Shown: positions 45,536 through 59,120 of the stretch, in pieces
Layout: the number at the start of each line of letters is the position of its first letter
Position numbering within the stretch: the stretch's first letter is position 1
DNA from: Edolisoma coerulescens
Taxonomy: Eukaryota > Chordata > Aves > Passeriformes > Campephagidae
Length of the DNA stretch: 64,000 nt
Assembly (NCBI GenBank): GCA_013397115.1
Contig: VWZW01007179.1
Span: forward strand, 368,579-432,578
Direction: 5' to 3'
Made by a program: the position numbers and the translations under genes
The notes under the pieces: model-generated
The model's database searches: none
Told to the model about the DNA's origin: nothing
The model's input: the letters and a program-made list of their open reading frames with translations, nothing else

Positions 45536-46595
45536 CTTATTATCCATTTGGAGGTTATTTAATATGATTCAAAGGGGTTGAACTGCTGTAAATGCTCACT
45601 GTTCAGAAGAAATAACTAGCTTGTCCATTCCGAGGAAGCTTATCCAGTGGAGCTAATGAAATCATCCTAAAAACCTGCATTGCATGAGGTCATCAGAAGC
45701 AATTTGGTTTCAAGTTGTAACATCAAATTGCACTCAGGAACTGGCAGCACTGTGACACTGGAACAGGTTGTCCCTACAAAAATATCCCCAGGAAGGGCTC
45801 AGCTGTGTCCCAGGCCGTGGTATCAGTGGAGCACTGGGATCTGGCAGGGTGTGGGGGGCTGGTGAGGGAGTGCAGAGCCCACTGCCCCTCCCTGCCCTGT
45901 GCAGCTTTGTCCCACCCTGTGCTTATCACGCTGAGCAAGAGCAGGGGGTCCTTCACTGTGTACTCCTTCAGGTCAGCTGCTGTTCACTGCTCAGGATCAA
46001 ATCCCTCTTAATCCCTTGGAGGGAAAGACCCCAGGTGCTACTTGCTCAGTTTCACTACACAGGAGCAGATCTGAAACCATTAGAGAGCCCTTTTCCAAGC
46101 ACAGCTGCCTAAAAAACCCTCATGGTGCTTATTCACAACTTTTCTCTCCTAGGACAGCCAAGAATCAACAGCTTTTTGTGTAAAACCCATTGAAAGATTT
46201 AATTCAGCTTCTGTGCTGTACTCCCTGAGCAGAGGAGAAGGACCAAGGTCTTGCAAGGATGAGAATGATGCTAAAAATTATTAAATTGCAAAATGAAGGT
46301 AAGCAGCACTGTTCTAGCCATTTGTTTTTGCGTCTTCTTTCTACTCTCCCAACCATTCCCTGCTGGCCTGGTCGCATTAGGAATGAGAACTGCATGAAGA
46401 CGTGGTCTGTCTGTGCCTCAGGCAGTTTCTTGCCTCAGTCTCTAGGTTTATTTCAAGTTTCTGTAGTAGTTGAAACTGTAATTGAATTAATATTATTAAT
46501 GATTTCTTTATTAGCTGATGGGAAAGCTGAATTTGGACACATCCCTTCCTGGCTGTCTGAGACACCACACGGACCTGCATTTTGGAGGCAGAGAT

Positions 46596-46945
46596 GGGTG
46601 GATTTGCCAAGCTTCACTGTTCCCTGGACACACTCCAGCACTTCAGTGTCTTTCTTGTCATGAGGGGCCTCAAACTGAACCCAGGACTTGAGGAGTGGCC
46701 TCACCCGTGCCCAGCACAGAGGGACAATCACTGCCCTGGTCCTGCTGGCCACACTGCTGGTCCAGGCCAGGTGCCACGGGCGTTCCTGGCCACCTGGGCA
46801 CACCTGGCTCGTGTTCATTCACTGTGGACCAGCACCCCCAGGTCCTTCCCCACGGGGCAGCTTTCCAACCACTCTGCCCCAGCCCTGCAGCGCTGCAGGA
46901 GGTGCTTGGGACCCAAATGCAGGACCTGGTACTGAGCCCTGCTCA
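46596..46945 (-). mobile_element. CR1 LINE fragment with decayed ORF2 C-terminus
   Basis: The minus strand keeps pieces of the CR1 ORF2 (reverse transcriptase) C-terminal region in shifting frames. One frame reads LHLGPKHLLQRCRAGAEWLE and CPVGKDLGVLVHSE near 46780-46930. Another reads SVASRTRAVIVPLCWARVRP and VQFEAPHDKKDTEVLE near 46620-46770. The reading-frame shift and in-frame stops show it is dead. It lacks the usual 3' end, so it is truncated on both sides, and it comes from a different part of CR1 than the other four fragments. Confidence 0.85.
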
Positions 46946-47592
46946 TCTGTGCTAATGACCTAACAACAAACTGATTAATGCTTTGATGTATCCGTTGTCA
47001 CTCTGCAAACCAGGAAACACTTCCCTTGCCAAGCGAGAGGTCGCTACCACGCTTAATGTGAATTTAATAAGAGCACACACACAGCTGCTGGCTCCAGATG
47101 GTGGGGCCACAGGTCAGGGTCGTGTCCTTTGCTCACCTGGACAGCAACTCACACAAAGACAGGAAAAGCTTTTCAGCAATAAGCGTTCCTGCAGAGCTGC
47201 CCTGAGTACAGCAGGGATATGGGAGTGTTTTCTGTGCCGTGGGACAGAGCACTGTCTCCATCACTGGTACCCTCCTGAGCTGAGTGATGCTGCTGCTGCC
47301 GCCCTCTAGATGGTGCAGTCTGATAAAAAATTTGAGAGAAGACGGTAATTTGCTTTGACTTTTTTTTTTTTTTTCTACTGGGCAGAGATTTTTTAATTGC
47401 ATTTACGGGAGGGCATATTGTCAATGGCTGGGAACTGGAACACTGCACTGCTGGTAATTCCCTTAGGTGCAGGGATGGGAGCCTGCTCTACCTGCTTTAT
47501 GCATATTTTGTGAAACCTGGTGCACTGTACTGTATTGTACCTTGAGATATTTTTCACACTACATTTCTATTGATACCGTTCTGTATGAATTT

Positions 47593-47614
47593 TTTATTAT
47601 TATTATTATTATTT
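47593..47614 (+). repeat. (TTA)n microsatellite
   Basis: About seven tandem TTA units. The open frames running through it are low-complexity artefacts. Confidence 0.9.
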
Positions 47615-48830
47615 TCCTTTAAACCAGGAGTCTGTGTCAGGAAATGCATTGTGTTTTGGAGGTCAGATTGGGAAATAATCACAGACCCGAGTACAAAACC
47701 TGGTTTAATTGTTTTGGGTATTTGTAGCTCAGAAGCACAGGTTGCTGACTGCAAATTTTTAGTGAACAAACCCAGCAGTGTATACGTTATGCTGCAAAAG
47801 AAATATTTCTCTAAGCTGATCACTGTCAAGTGGAACTGATTAGAAAACCAAAAAAAAAAAGAAAAAGGAAAGAAAATGGGAATAGGAATATGCCAATTCT
47901 TGAAATGCAAAAACTCCACCTAAGAGGGAAGACAGCAATTTGAGGTGAAAGCCTGCATTCGATCCACTGATGAAATATATTCACCAGCTGGAGTGAAAAA
48001 AGCAACATCCGCCACATGGGAAAGTGTGTGTGCAGGGAGGGGCAGCAGCCAGCTCAAACTGGATGCCATTTGGTACAGAAAATGAATGTGAGGTGGAGAT
48101 GTATATCCAAAAATCCAGAGCAGGAAGGGTTAAGGAAAACAAGAAAGATATTTGTTTTCAAGCAAAAACACATCCTAGCAACATCACCAGCCTAATATTA
48201 GGTGGAGATAATGAAGCTGACGCAGCCATGGGAGAGGGAGAGGTATCCAAAAGATACTTTCTGTATTTGGAAAGCCAATCTCTTCTCACATGAGCTTGGC
48301 TGCTACCTCGTCCATCCAGCTAGGAAAACATTGGGCATCATCTGCTAGAGGAAAAATCAGATTTAATTATTCTCACCACTAAGCATCTCGGAGGAAGTGG
48401 CCAAGGAAGTCTCTGGCCTGTGAGGAATCATTTTTGGGTAGCTTGAACACAGGACTACAAGGATGCTACTGCTACCTCAGTGTTAGAATGGGGCCAGCCA
48501 CTCCTGCTCGTGGGACTTTTTGTCATCCAAGAGGTGAAGAGTGAATCCCATGAAGATAAAATGCATGGACAGGACTATAATTAATGGCAATCAATTAGAA
48601 AACGAATTTTCTAGATAAGGTCTGAATTTATAAAGTTGGTAATTTCCTAGGTGGGATCTGACTGGAGAGGAGGGAGACAGGAGAAGGTTTGCTTTTGCTA
48701 AGTACCTGTGATGGGACTGTTCCTGTGTGGAGGGGTTTGGGAGGGCTGGCAGGAGCTCAGGGGAGAGTGGCACTGCCAGACTGAAAAAGCTGAGCTGAAT
48801 GGAAAGCTGCAAGGGGACGTGACTGCAGGG

Positions 48831-48839
48831 TATATATAA
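48831..48839 (+). promoter_or_regulatory. Isolated TATA-box-like site
   Basis: GGGTATATATAACG follows a CRE-like GGACGTGACTG. The pairing resembles a core promoter, but no transcript or frame can be seen downstream. Confidence 0.15.
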
Positions 48840-51800
48840 CGTGGGGAAAAGGGACACAGCAAAAGAGTGACACATTCAGGCTGGAGAGGAGGCACTGATG
48901 TTGAATGGAGAGCATTAGGAGGACTGCCAGGGGAGCAAATCACTTTGTAATTTCCTTGTGGCTTCAAACCGACTGTAGTTGCCTTTCAGGTAACTGCTTT
49001 GGTCGTGTAATTACTGGGTCAGTCTGGGGATGCTGGGTGAAATGTTGACAGAAGGAAGATCAGGTTTAGATCTGGTCTAAGGCCTCCTCCTGGCCTTTAA
49101 CTCTGGAGTGATGAAAATTGTCTCTGAAGAAAGACTGATAGAGACAACAGGAAAGCAATTATTCTTCCCCTTGTTCATGTAACTTGAATTTACTTGCTTC
49201 TTATCCTGAGCTTGGGTAGGGTTTGTGCATGTCCACACCAGCAACCATCCTGCCCAGCAATGAATCAAAAATAGAAAGCTGAAAATTTGTCTGAATTAAT
49301 TTTTGTGGGATTTTAATTTTTCATTTTGAAATCTTTACATTTTCTTCTCAGTGTGCAACTGCTGTTTCCAATGAATTCTCCCTCTCCTGCCCTTTGAAGT
49401 GACCTTTGCTGAGACGTGCTGGCCCCTTCTCCAGGTTGCAAGGGGGACAAGCAGGACTGGAGCAGCTGTGACTCCTTCAGATCAAGGAACGTGGTGGCAA
49501 AGAATGTGGCTGGTTTTTGCAATAGAACGTAAGCCCCAGTCCAGTGGGTTTTTAAAAGTATTATCAGAAGTGAAAGGCTACATTTAAAAATGTATAAGCA
49601 GGGACTTTCAGCACTGCATGCCTTCATTCATAATTCACCAGTGCTCGTTTCAAAAGAAGATTTGATATTTTTACAAGGTAAATGTACTTTAAAACCTTTC
49701 TTTACTTTGCAGTGAATGTGCAATTAAGTGAACTTACTGAAAAGGAGAGGGAAGCAAGGTTTAGAATCGAGCCGCCCCGATAGCCATGAAATGATCGTAA
49801 TTTTCATGTAATTCAGCTTTGATTGGGAAATGTTGTTGCATTCCTGTTCATAGTAATGCCATGTTTGGGGCTGGTGGAGCAACTTTTCTGACAAGATCTC
49901 CAAATTTGTGGCTGGTGACTATTATTACCTTCATCTTTATGCCTGAAGATCTGCGGTGGAGAGGACACAATTTCCAACTCTCATCTCCCCGACGTGCCAG
50001 AGTCCCACGTTGCTGAGACCAGCTCAACAGACTGGTCTGGCCTGGAAGTTGCACCAGCACATCCCAGTATCCAAACCAGCTCCCAAGACCTGTTGATGTC
50101 CGTGGTGCTTGCACAGAGCTGAGCTGGGGGAAGGACTGAGATGTTTACTCTGAGAAGAGATCCCCACTCTTCCCGTCTCCACAATAATTATGGGGGGCAA
50201 AGCAGTTTTCAAGCACCTTCCCTGCACCTTTTACACGGGCACAGTGTGAGGTGCAGCCATTAATCAGACAAGCTGCTGGAGATAACTGCTAATTGAGAGC
50301 AGGGTGGCTCCCTGAAGTGCCCTCCCTCTTTTTCTATCCATACTGAAAGGCACCATTTGTTCTCTGTGCTGGTGTTCAGGAGCAGGTTGTGGTTGGACTC
50401 TTCTGCTGAGCAGGGGTTTGGAGGAGGGGCAGTGTTTATACAAAATACAGCCCATGTGTGTGTGCTGAGTGCCCCTGTCCACAGCCACACCACAGTCCTG
50501 GGCATCCCTACTCCAGTTCTGCAGGAAGAGGGAAGAGTGGGTGGCTGATAGGAAGCAACTGGAGAATTTCCATGGACTTTGAATGTCCAAATGGGAGGCC
50601 ACCAGCCCAAAAAGTGCTTGCAGCTGGTGTCAGAAAACTCAGCAAGACTGTGTTGCAGTGCCCATTACATCAACGGAAGGAAGATAATTTTTTTTGCACT
50701 AATAATCCTCTTAAAGGCAGAGAGCCACTGGTGGGAGAAAGTGCTGCTCAGCAGCAGAGTTCTGGAGCAGGACTTGCTGAGTCAACACAAAAAAATGAAG
50801 AAAAACCTGTAATCACAAGTCTGTCTGGATAAATTAGGTGGAAAATTCATGGAGAACACTGAAGTTCCAGCACAGTGAAACCAGAGCAAAAGGAATCAGC
50901 CAGGCTCCACATCCCAGATGTGCTACACTACACTCAGCAATCTCCAGACAAGGTCACTTCTACCTCGAACACTGAGGAACAGCACCTCCTGCTTTATATT
51001 CTAGCCAAAATCAGCATTTTCGCCCTCATTCTCACTTTCTGCTGATGGATCCGTTGTCCCCCACCACGTTCACGTGCAAAGGTGTTATTAAAAACCACAT
51101 TAAGTCAGGATTAACCACAGGAGACTTTGGGTGTGACACACCCCTCTCAGGCACTCTTGCCCCTCTCCCTGGTGCTGGCTCGGGTGGGTGGCGAGAGGCA
51201 CCAGCAGTTTGGGCCCCTCCATGGTGGGTGGGACAGTGACAGTCCCCTTGCTGCCTCTGGAAGGGCGTGGGGAGCTATCACTGGCTGGACCCAAGACAAC
51301 TCTTTGTTCCTGCTTGGTTTTGTCCCCAACTCAACTTTATTATTGGAAGTCTTTCCAGGGAAAACGTAGGGGAGAAGTCTCTGTCCCCAGCAAGGCCATC
51401 TGGGGACAGTCTCTGTCGAAGCTCGTTCCCATGTCACTGGGCCTGGCTTTTTTTTCTCCACTGCTCTGTTCTTCATCCTTTAAGAGCTGCCTGGGACTCA
51501 GGGATGAAAGCCTGCCTCGTTCCCTCAAAGGATCAAATCCATTAGGCCCGCTTTCCAGCTTGATTGATGTTTATATCTATTAATTGTTTTCCCTCTCATT
51601 TTCTGATTTCCTACTGATATCACAGAAAACCCTGAAGAAAACAATCTTTGATGGAGAATAACATATTTCAGAAGACGACTTCCCACCTCCAGTGTTTGTG
51701 GATAATTAGAAGACCAAATATAAATGGCTTGCAAAGCTGCTTATTAACGTATTTTTCTTACCATCACCTAAAATAGTCCATTTCTCGGTGCATTTTGGAC

Positions 51801-54800
51801 ATCCCAGGATCTTTTCCATGCAAAAGGCAAAGGTCACTCCCTCTCTGCCTGTTGTCCATGTTCTGCCAGCTGTGACTTTAAGCAATATCATATTTTTAGA
51901 GTCTGCTGGGAGGTGACTCCTGGTGTTTACGTGCTGCTGTGTCTTCCACGTGCATTAGCAAGTGGGACCAGGCTAAGCCACACTTCCCAAGGGATTCAGG
52001 TCCTGCCAGGGGACACAGGTGGACAAATGGAGGTGAAAGAACCCCAGTGACACCATGAGATCACAGGAGCAATTGAGATGAATTGTGGAAATGGAGATTT
52101 TCCTCCCCAGTAACCCTTGGCTCCAGATGAAGGGATGCATTAATGATGGGATGTGACCTTATCTAAGTCGGGTTAAGGTTTTGGACTTTGAACAAAGGCC
52201 AAGCTGGGAATTCAATGGAAAAATCTTTTGAGTCATAATATATGGCAAATTCATATTCAGGACAGATGGTATTTTCTAAAAGTAGCTGTTTACTCCTAGA
52301 ATTACTCTTCTTCCTTCCTGTGGCATTTTTTTCCTCATTCTGTGGTTCTTCTGCCCACAAACTTGTCTTTTTCAGTAAATTTCTAGTGACAATTTAAACA
52401 ATCTCTTAAAAAAACCCAGCTATAAAAATCCTCTCTCCCTATGTCTTCTTACCTTCATGATCCTCTGGGACAATATCCTGCCCTAATTATGGATAGAAGT
52501 ACAATATTTAGCTATTTTGGAAGATGTCTTTTGTCTTCATACAGGAGGTCTAATTAGAAGTTTAGTCCATCTTGCTTTTTGTCCAGCTAAATGCCACACT
52601 CTCTATTTGTGTTGCTGCCGTTGGTCCCAGCTAATTAAGGAAATCAAGAATAGATTGCAAAAAAAAAATAATAATCAAAGAAACCTATCTTGGTTTATTT
52701 TCTTTTAGAAAACTGATTTCAGCTGCATTTTTGTCTCCTTCTTTCACCCTTTCATAAGGAGAACAGACTGATTTCTGCCACCCTGATCTCTCTCCTCTGA
52801 CAAATCCCCTCTGGATTTATGCCCAGGTACAAACCAAGACAGAGCAGGATTTGGCCCAGCAGCCCCAGCAGGAACCAAACACAGGATCTGGCCCAAATCA
52901 TCAGGCACCTTATGGGGTGGAACTAGCCCCAATTAAACACCTTGAAGCTGCAGTCTGTGTCAGCCTCATAGTCCTGTGACAGGGCTTGGCTCTTGTATTT
53001 CCCAGGCACAGTCCTGAACATTAGATTTTCTGTTATTTAAGCCATATTTCCTTTCAGTTTGGACAAGGGCGGCTTTCCACTGGCACCATATTCATTAAAA
53101 GGTCTCTAAGTCCACAGCAGTATTCAAAAGTGTTGCTCATTAAACCTTGGAAAGCAGACAACCTTCCCCTTGTACGATGGTGAGGATGAAAGATCTCGTA
53201 AAAGTCTTCTTTATAGGAATAAAAATAGTCCCAGAAGCACAAGGTTGGTTTTTTTTCTTCCTATTCCACACAGGTTTCTCTGTTAACAATTGCAGCTAAT
53301 TTTGTCTTCTGTTATTTCTGGATATATTTACAATAACTCCAGAATAATCTAACAGAGATTCTTCTCTTCACATAACTAACCATCATTCTCGCTGTAGTGT
53401 CTCACTGGTACCCATCACCCTGGTTTCAACACTCATTTCAGATATAAAATTAGAGACACAGATGCTGAATATTGTACTATTCAAAATGCTACGCTTTGTT
53501 TGGTCTGCTTTTTTCTTTTAACTTTGCAATTCTTATTAAATTAAAGGCATCCCAACTCTCAAATTATGGAGCTGCATTTATTTTAGGGATAATTAACAGC
53601 AAATGTAGTTATTAACTTGTTTGCTTGAGGGAGAGAGAGGAAAGGTAAGAGAATTATTGTTGGTACAGCAAAAGAAATAGGAGAAAAAATCGCTGGCTTC
53701 AGATTACACATAATATCTGACTGAAAAAATGGAGCCAAGTGGGAGGCTGCAACGCCAAACTGCAATTAATCCTGGCCCACCAAAGCTTGAAAAGCAGATT
53801 TTCAGCTGATAGGTGTTACACAGCACCTTGACTAGGCAGGGAGCAGCTCCGTTCCTCTGGCAAAACATTTGTCTGCGAGAGCAGAACTGATCTGAGCAGG
53901 AGACAGAGCTCTCGGGTCACGCTGGGCTCCCGAGAAGGAAGGGGCTGTGGGAAGCCAGGCTGTTTGTGCCTTTGATCCTGACAGTGCAGGGCTGCTTCTG
54001 AGGCTCTGCCTGCTCCAGTGGGATGGGGGTGATGGGATGGGTTAAAAGGGGAATAAAGATAACCTGCACACAAAATCCATGCTTTGCTCAGCGCTCAGTG
54101 AGGGGCTGGGTATGAGATCAGATGTCAGTCACACAGGGTGGTACCAGAGGGAGCCCAAACACCCCAGCAGTGGCAGCAGCATCACTGCCAGGGTATCACA
54201 GCTGAGCAGGAATGAGCAGAATTCTCAGTTAAAATATTGTAAGGCCACGTGTTAGGAAACAGTTCTGTTAATGAGAATTTTCAGCATCATCTTCTCGCTC
54301 TTCTTAATTTTTCTCTGGTGAAAGAAAAGCTCTTTTCCTTACTGTTCATTTGACTTTTGTTCTTTGGAGCCCTGTTTTTCGTAACTATGTTAAGTTTAAA
54401 AAAAAATGGTTAGGCTTTTCCAGATAGTGTAGGGATTGGGACTCAGGGAGAAAAATCCTACTGTTAATTGAAAAAAATCAAACTGTAGGATAACTCCTGA
54501 GGCTAAATTTCCATGGAAAACTTTGTCCATCTTCCTTGCCTGGGTGGGTCCATTCTCCAGGGCTCTTCCCAATGTCCCTGTCCTTGTCTGGGTTCGGTCT
54601 CATATCTCCACCTCTGTTTTGTATTGCTGAAGTGGAAGCGTGAACATTATTAAAGCAGCTGCCTTAGACCCAGTCAGGTTTTCCCCACCAGAGCCTTTTC
54701 ATAAATCAGAACTCCAACAACCTTTAATGCTACTGTAGGGGTAGGAAAGAGCAGCTCCTTTCATGGGCAAGCACCAAGCATATTTCTGCAGTCGGACACG

Positions 54801-57461
54801 GAGCGATGGTCTCGTGAGCAACACTTATTTCCACCATTGTTCATGCTCATGCCAAAGATTAATCTCTTTGCCCACAGCAGACTCCTTGTCTGATTTATTT
54901 GTGTGTATGAAAGGGACCATACCCCGGGCTCTGGCTCTGGGCAGTCATCGCAAGGACATCCAATTATCAGTTCATCATTTTATTTTGGTTAAATGATAGT
55001 TATGATGAACAGCCCCGCTTGGATTGTGTCCTCTGCTCTTTTGTGTGGCCATCAACACATGCCTAGCACTGGCTGCTCAAGAGACCAGCCCCTGCCTGCA
55101 TGCAAAGCCAGCTGGACTCAAAAAGAGCCTTTGTAGGGACTTCAGACAACCTCGGAGGAGCCTCTGATGTAAAGTATCACAAGCTGGTAGTGATAATAAT
55201 TTGCTTTTTCAATCACAGGAAACTCCATGCTTCTAGATGCAACCAGCTCAAACAAATGCATATTCAAACGAGAACACACCATAGGTGGGAAGAGAAACAC
55301 AATTGCACCCAATTTTGCACTTGCACTTGTCCTCCAGGAGCTAAAGTGGGATTTTTAATACACTTATTTTGAATATGTGCATCTGCTCTGTCATTTTTGC
55401 ATAATGAGCACATTCCTGATACTTAAAGAATTAGCTTTCCCTCTCGCTAAGATATAGGCAAAATGAGGCATGCTGTTATTCATGTATTTATTTATTCATT
55501 CATTACTTTTTTCTTCCGTGAAGCATACTGGGCAATCCATCTTGTTCCCAGGAAAACCCCAGGGGATGTGGAGAAGGCTCAGCGTTCAGCTCTGAACTCA
55601 ATTATCACAAATCTCATCCTATAAATTAGAACATGCTGCAGAGGAAGAAGAAAACGCAGCTCCCCACAGTACGTTCCCTGAAAGAAAGAGAGGGAGAAAA
55701 ATGCTTTTGGACAGATGCCCTGAGAAATGCAGGGGAGGGAGCTTACCCAGTCACCCCCAGACCCATGCTGCAGCAAGGGAAGGGACCATTAGCTGTGCTT
55801 CCAAGTATGTTTTGCCATGTCATGGTTTCATAGACAGAGCAAAGTCCAAAGCACAGCAGTAGACATGGACAACCTCCACCAGCCTCCACTCCAGGATGTA
55901 CCCAGAGCTCAGGCATGATCCTCCCCTCAAAGGAAAGCAACTTTTCTTGCTCAAGTGAACCAAATAACGAGCTTTTATTTCCCCCTTTAATGACTCAGAG
56001 GATAAAACTAAAAATATATTATTTCCCAGAGTAATTCATATGCTAGAAACCCATCAGGAGAGCACCCACAGGGTATTCCTGCAGCAGGACTTAGGTCCAT
56101 GGTAAGTGACCCATGTGACTCTCACAGACCAGCTCCACAGCTGCAGGGTGTGCACCAGCACCTCCAAACGCTGTGATTAAGAGGTTTCCAGAAAAAAAGC
56201 TTTTGGGTTTTGACGTGTTTGCACCACCAGTCTCGCTAACAGGTTGACAGAAACGACATTTTCCTTCAAGTGACGTTCGTAAGTTGTGATTCACAGCCAG
56301 AATAATTGCTGCAGTCCTTCTATTGACTTCACTTCCAGCCAAAGCTGGACACCCACGTGTGCCTGGGAATAGGGAAGCAGGGTGTGCCAAGTGTGCTGAT
56401 GCAGCATGGAAGCTGTGGAAGGGGGAGCTGCTCTTTAAAACTCCCTGATATTGGTGGAGCGCTGACTTTATTTAAATAGTGGTCCTCTTTAAGCATGTTT
56501 CCTTGTTTTACATAACTTCTGAAACTTATTTGGGTTCTGAATTATCCTGGGCAGCTGCCAGAGCCTTTGTGGCAGCAGGAGACCACTGTTCCTGGTGTCC
56601 CTACAGCTTTGCTCTGAAGGTGCCTCAGATGGCCAAACGCTAAACCTTGTGCTGGTTTAGCTGAATGGCTGCAAAGGGGATTGAAGGCTGCTGAATGAAT
56701 AAGAAGATTATTGTCTGGCTGAAGCAGTGTCTAACCAGTCAGTTCACCAACATTTCTAGCTACAGAGGGGACCGTGAGGCGCTCCCAGGCTGCTGTGGGA
56801 TGCTGTTAGACAGGCAACATCCCTGCAAACTGCCAGCACTCCACGTTGGAATCATTCAGTCTGGGGTGCAAAGTGTGGAGACCTGGTAAAAAAGGGTCTG
56901 AACCTCTCAAAATGCCAATCAGCTATCACAGGCTCGAGGCAGGATGCTCTGATAAGGGTGAGCATGTGTGAGATGCTCTCATAAATATGCAGCAGCCTTG
57001 CCAGCTGGTTTGCAGACTGCACAGGATGGTGTAGCCCATATATTTTAGTTCTGACTTCTTACCCTCCCTTCTCAGTAGGGAACATCTGTTTTCTCCTGTT
57101 GCAGCACTGAACCCCAGGTAAACAGCTAAGGGGTTACTCTTTAATCAGACATACCACCACCAGGTCAAATAAAACACTTGTACAACACTTTTCATTTTTA
57201 ACATCCCTATTTCCAGGGTGTTTCTCAGAAGCTCAGGTGAGCAGCTCCTGTATCTCTGCAGCTGCTCTAGGCTGGATCCAAAGAAAATTGAAACAGCTGG
57301 GAAGCTTTCCATTAACTTCACTAGACTGGGTCCTGTAACAGGAAAATATTCCTAATTTCAGGCTTCATGGGATGGCTCTGCCATTGCCTCTTAAGGAGGT
57401 GAAAAAATGCACTGTGAGCACCACACATCCTGAACACTACAAAACCAATTTTTCCACTAGA

Positions 57462-57632
57462 GCCATAGAATCACAGGAATGTTTAGGTTGGAAAAGACCT
57501 CTCAGATCATCGAGCCCAACCATTAATCCAGCACTGCCAACTCCACTCCACCACTAAATCATGTCCCTCACAGCCACACCATTAAATCCCTCCAGGGATG
57601 GTGGCCAGGACAGCCTGTCCCAGAGCTTGACT
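57462..57632 (-). mobile_element. CR1 LINE fragment (CR1-Y-like 3' end), antisense
   Basis: The plus strand shows the inverted CR1 end of the variant with ATAGAATCACAGGAATGTTT, AGGTTGGAAAAGACCTCTCA, GATCATCGAGCCCAACCATT, CCACCACTAAATCATGTCCC and a terminal CAGCCTGTCCCAGAGCTTGA. The subfamily assignment is from memory of the CR1-Y consensus. It sits some 400 bases from another CR1 fragment in the same orientation. Confidence 0.85.
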
Positions 57633-58027
57633 ACCACTGAAACGTGAGTCATGACACGTTTTCTAGCCTTATCTGAGCTCCTCCAGAAGGAAGAGCTTCC
57701 CTCCATTTCCTGCATCAAACCTGAAGGCTACCAGCAGGCTCCTCTTGCTCACCCTGCTCTGAACAGCTGTTGGAGCCTTCAGGTCAGCAAGGAACAGGGG
57801 GAACGCCCCACACAGACACTCTGGTGTTTGAGCAGTGCTGGAAGTTCAAAACACCAGGTTCAGTGCAAGTGACAGGATAACAACTGGAGTCAGGAGGATC
57901 TGTAGGTACTGAATCAATGAGATTGGGTTTTTTTTTTTACACCAGACAAGGGGGTTGCTTGTGCCAACAGCATTTACAATCCCTCCTGATAAATTCAAGG
58001 AGGAATAAGTGATTTCAGAGGAGCTAC

Positions 58028-58139
58028 AGAATCCTAGAATCGTTTGGGTCGGAAAGGATGTCCAAGATAATCTCATTCCAACATCCCTAGACCAGGTTCT
58101 TAAAGTCCCATCCAACCTGGCCTGGAACACTGCCAGGGA
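58028..58139 (-). mobile_element. Short CR1 LINE 3' fragment with internal deletion, antisense
   Basis: It begins AGAATCCTAGAATCGTTTGG and ends TGGCCTGGAACACTGCCAGG, both standard inverted CR1 3' end sequence. The segment that normally reads CCATGGGCAGGGACACCTTC between the 'CCAACCCCCC' and 'CTAGACCAGG' parts is missing, so about 22 bases were deleted. Confidence 0.85.
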
Positions 58140-59082
58140 TTATCACACAAGCTCCTATTTCAGCCTACCAGACATGTCAAAAAGTGAGGGCTCTGAAGGC
58201 ACAACCAATGCAAGGAAACTTGCTGCAAACAGTAGAGACTAAAGTTCACTGCCATTATTTTAAAAAAGCTCTAATTACAATGCAAAGAGTTGGCTATAGA
58301 TGCCTCGAGTTATAAATAATGAATGTTGGTGTTTATTCAGGCAAAAACCACAACCATTAAAAATGGAAATCCAGTGCAAATCAGTGAAGCAAACATCTAG
58401 AATAGAAATAGAGAGAAAAGATAAACACTAATAATAAATTATTAAAGCTTATAACTAAGAAAGCCATGGGAACGTCAGAGAGACCATTCATCTGTAAATG
58501 GGGCAGTGAAGGAAGATAAGGCACCTAAATTCTGCATCTGTAAAACTCTTGCTCACTTCACTGATTGGGAAGGAGTTGCTTAAAAATCAGCAGAAAGGGT
58601 TCTAATTTGGTCTAGAAAACAATGCAAACTTCACTCAATGGATGAACCAGAAATGCCTTTTATCACTGCTATGTATAAATGCTGCCTGTGGCAAAGATTC
58701 CTGGTGCATAAATTGTTATGGTGAAGGACTACCAGGAAAAGCTACGAGGAAAGTCGTTTACAGTTTTGGACAGCCTGATTTGCTTAGTTTACAAATCAGC
58801 TTTGTCCTCCATCTCCAAAGCTCAGACCAGAGCAATAAGTGCTGCTCCTGGCTTAGGTATTGGTGTTTACAAGAACGGATTTGGCCATCAACTTGCCTCT
58901 GTGATTTTGGGTTGTTTCTTTCCCCCAGCTTGCTCTTCCCCAGATGCGTTGCTCACATTTTGCTGACGGCTTTAGCTCTCATTTCTCATTCGTGTGTGCA
59001 TGAGGATTCAGGAGATGCAGGCAGATTGCTGTCCTACCTTGATTTATGGCTCCTTCTGCAGGCACCCAGGTGCTCCAGCGAG

Positions 59083-59120
59083 CACGGGGATCATCCAGTG
59101 TACGGGGATCATCGCGTTCC
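59083..59120 (+). repeat. Short two-copy direct repeat (CGGGGATCATC)
   Basis: CACGGGGATCATCCAGTGTA is followed by CGGGGATCATCGCGTTCCAG. The copies diverge after the shared core. Confidence 0.7.

Larger units (their letters stand above)
40501..46595. other. Intergenic, no gene recognised
   Basis: Contains the AT block at 42.55 kb and the TAAT 13-mer duplication. Frames found here lack similarity and splice context. Confidence 0.6.
46946..57461. other. Intergenic, no gene recognised
   Basis: Mostly unique sequence with one TTA microsatellite and a TATA-like site. AT-rich stretches at 53.3-53.8 kb and 55.95-56.05 kb have the texture of conserved non-coding DNA, but I see no decisive motif. Confidence 0.55.
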
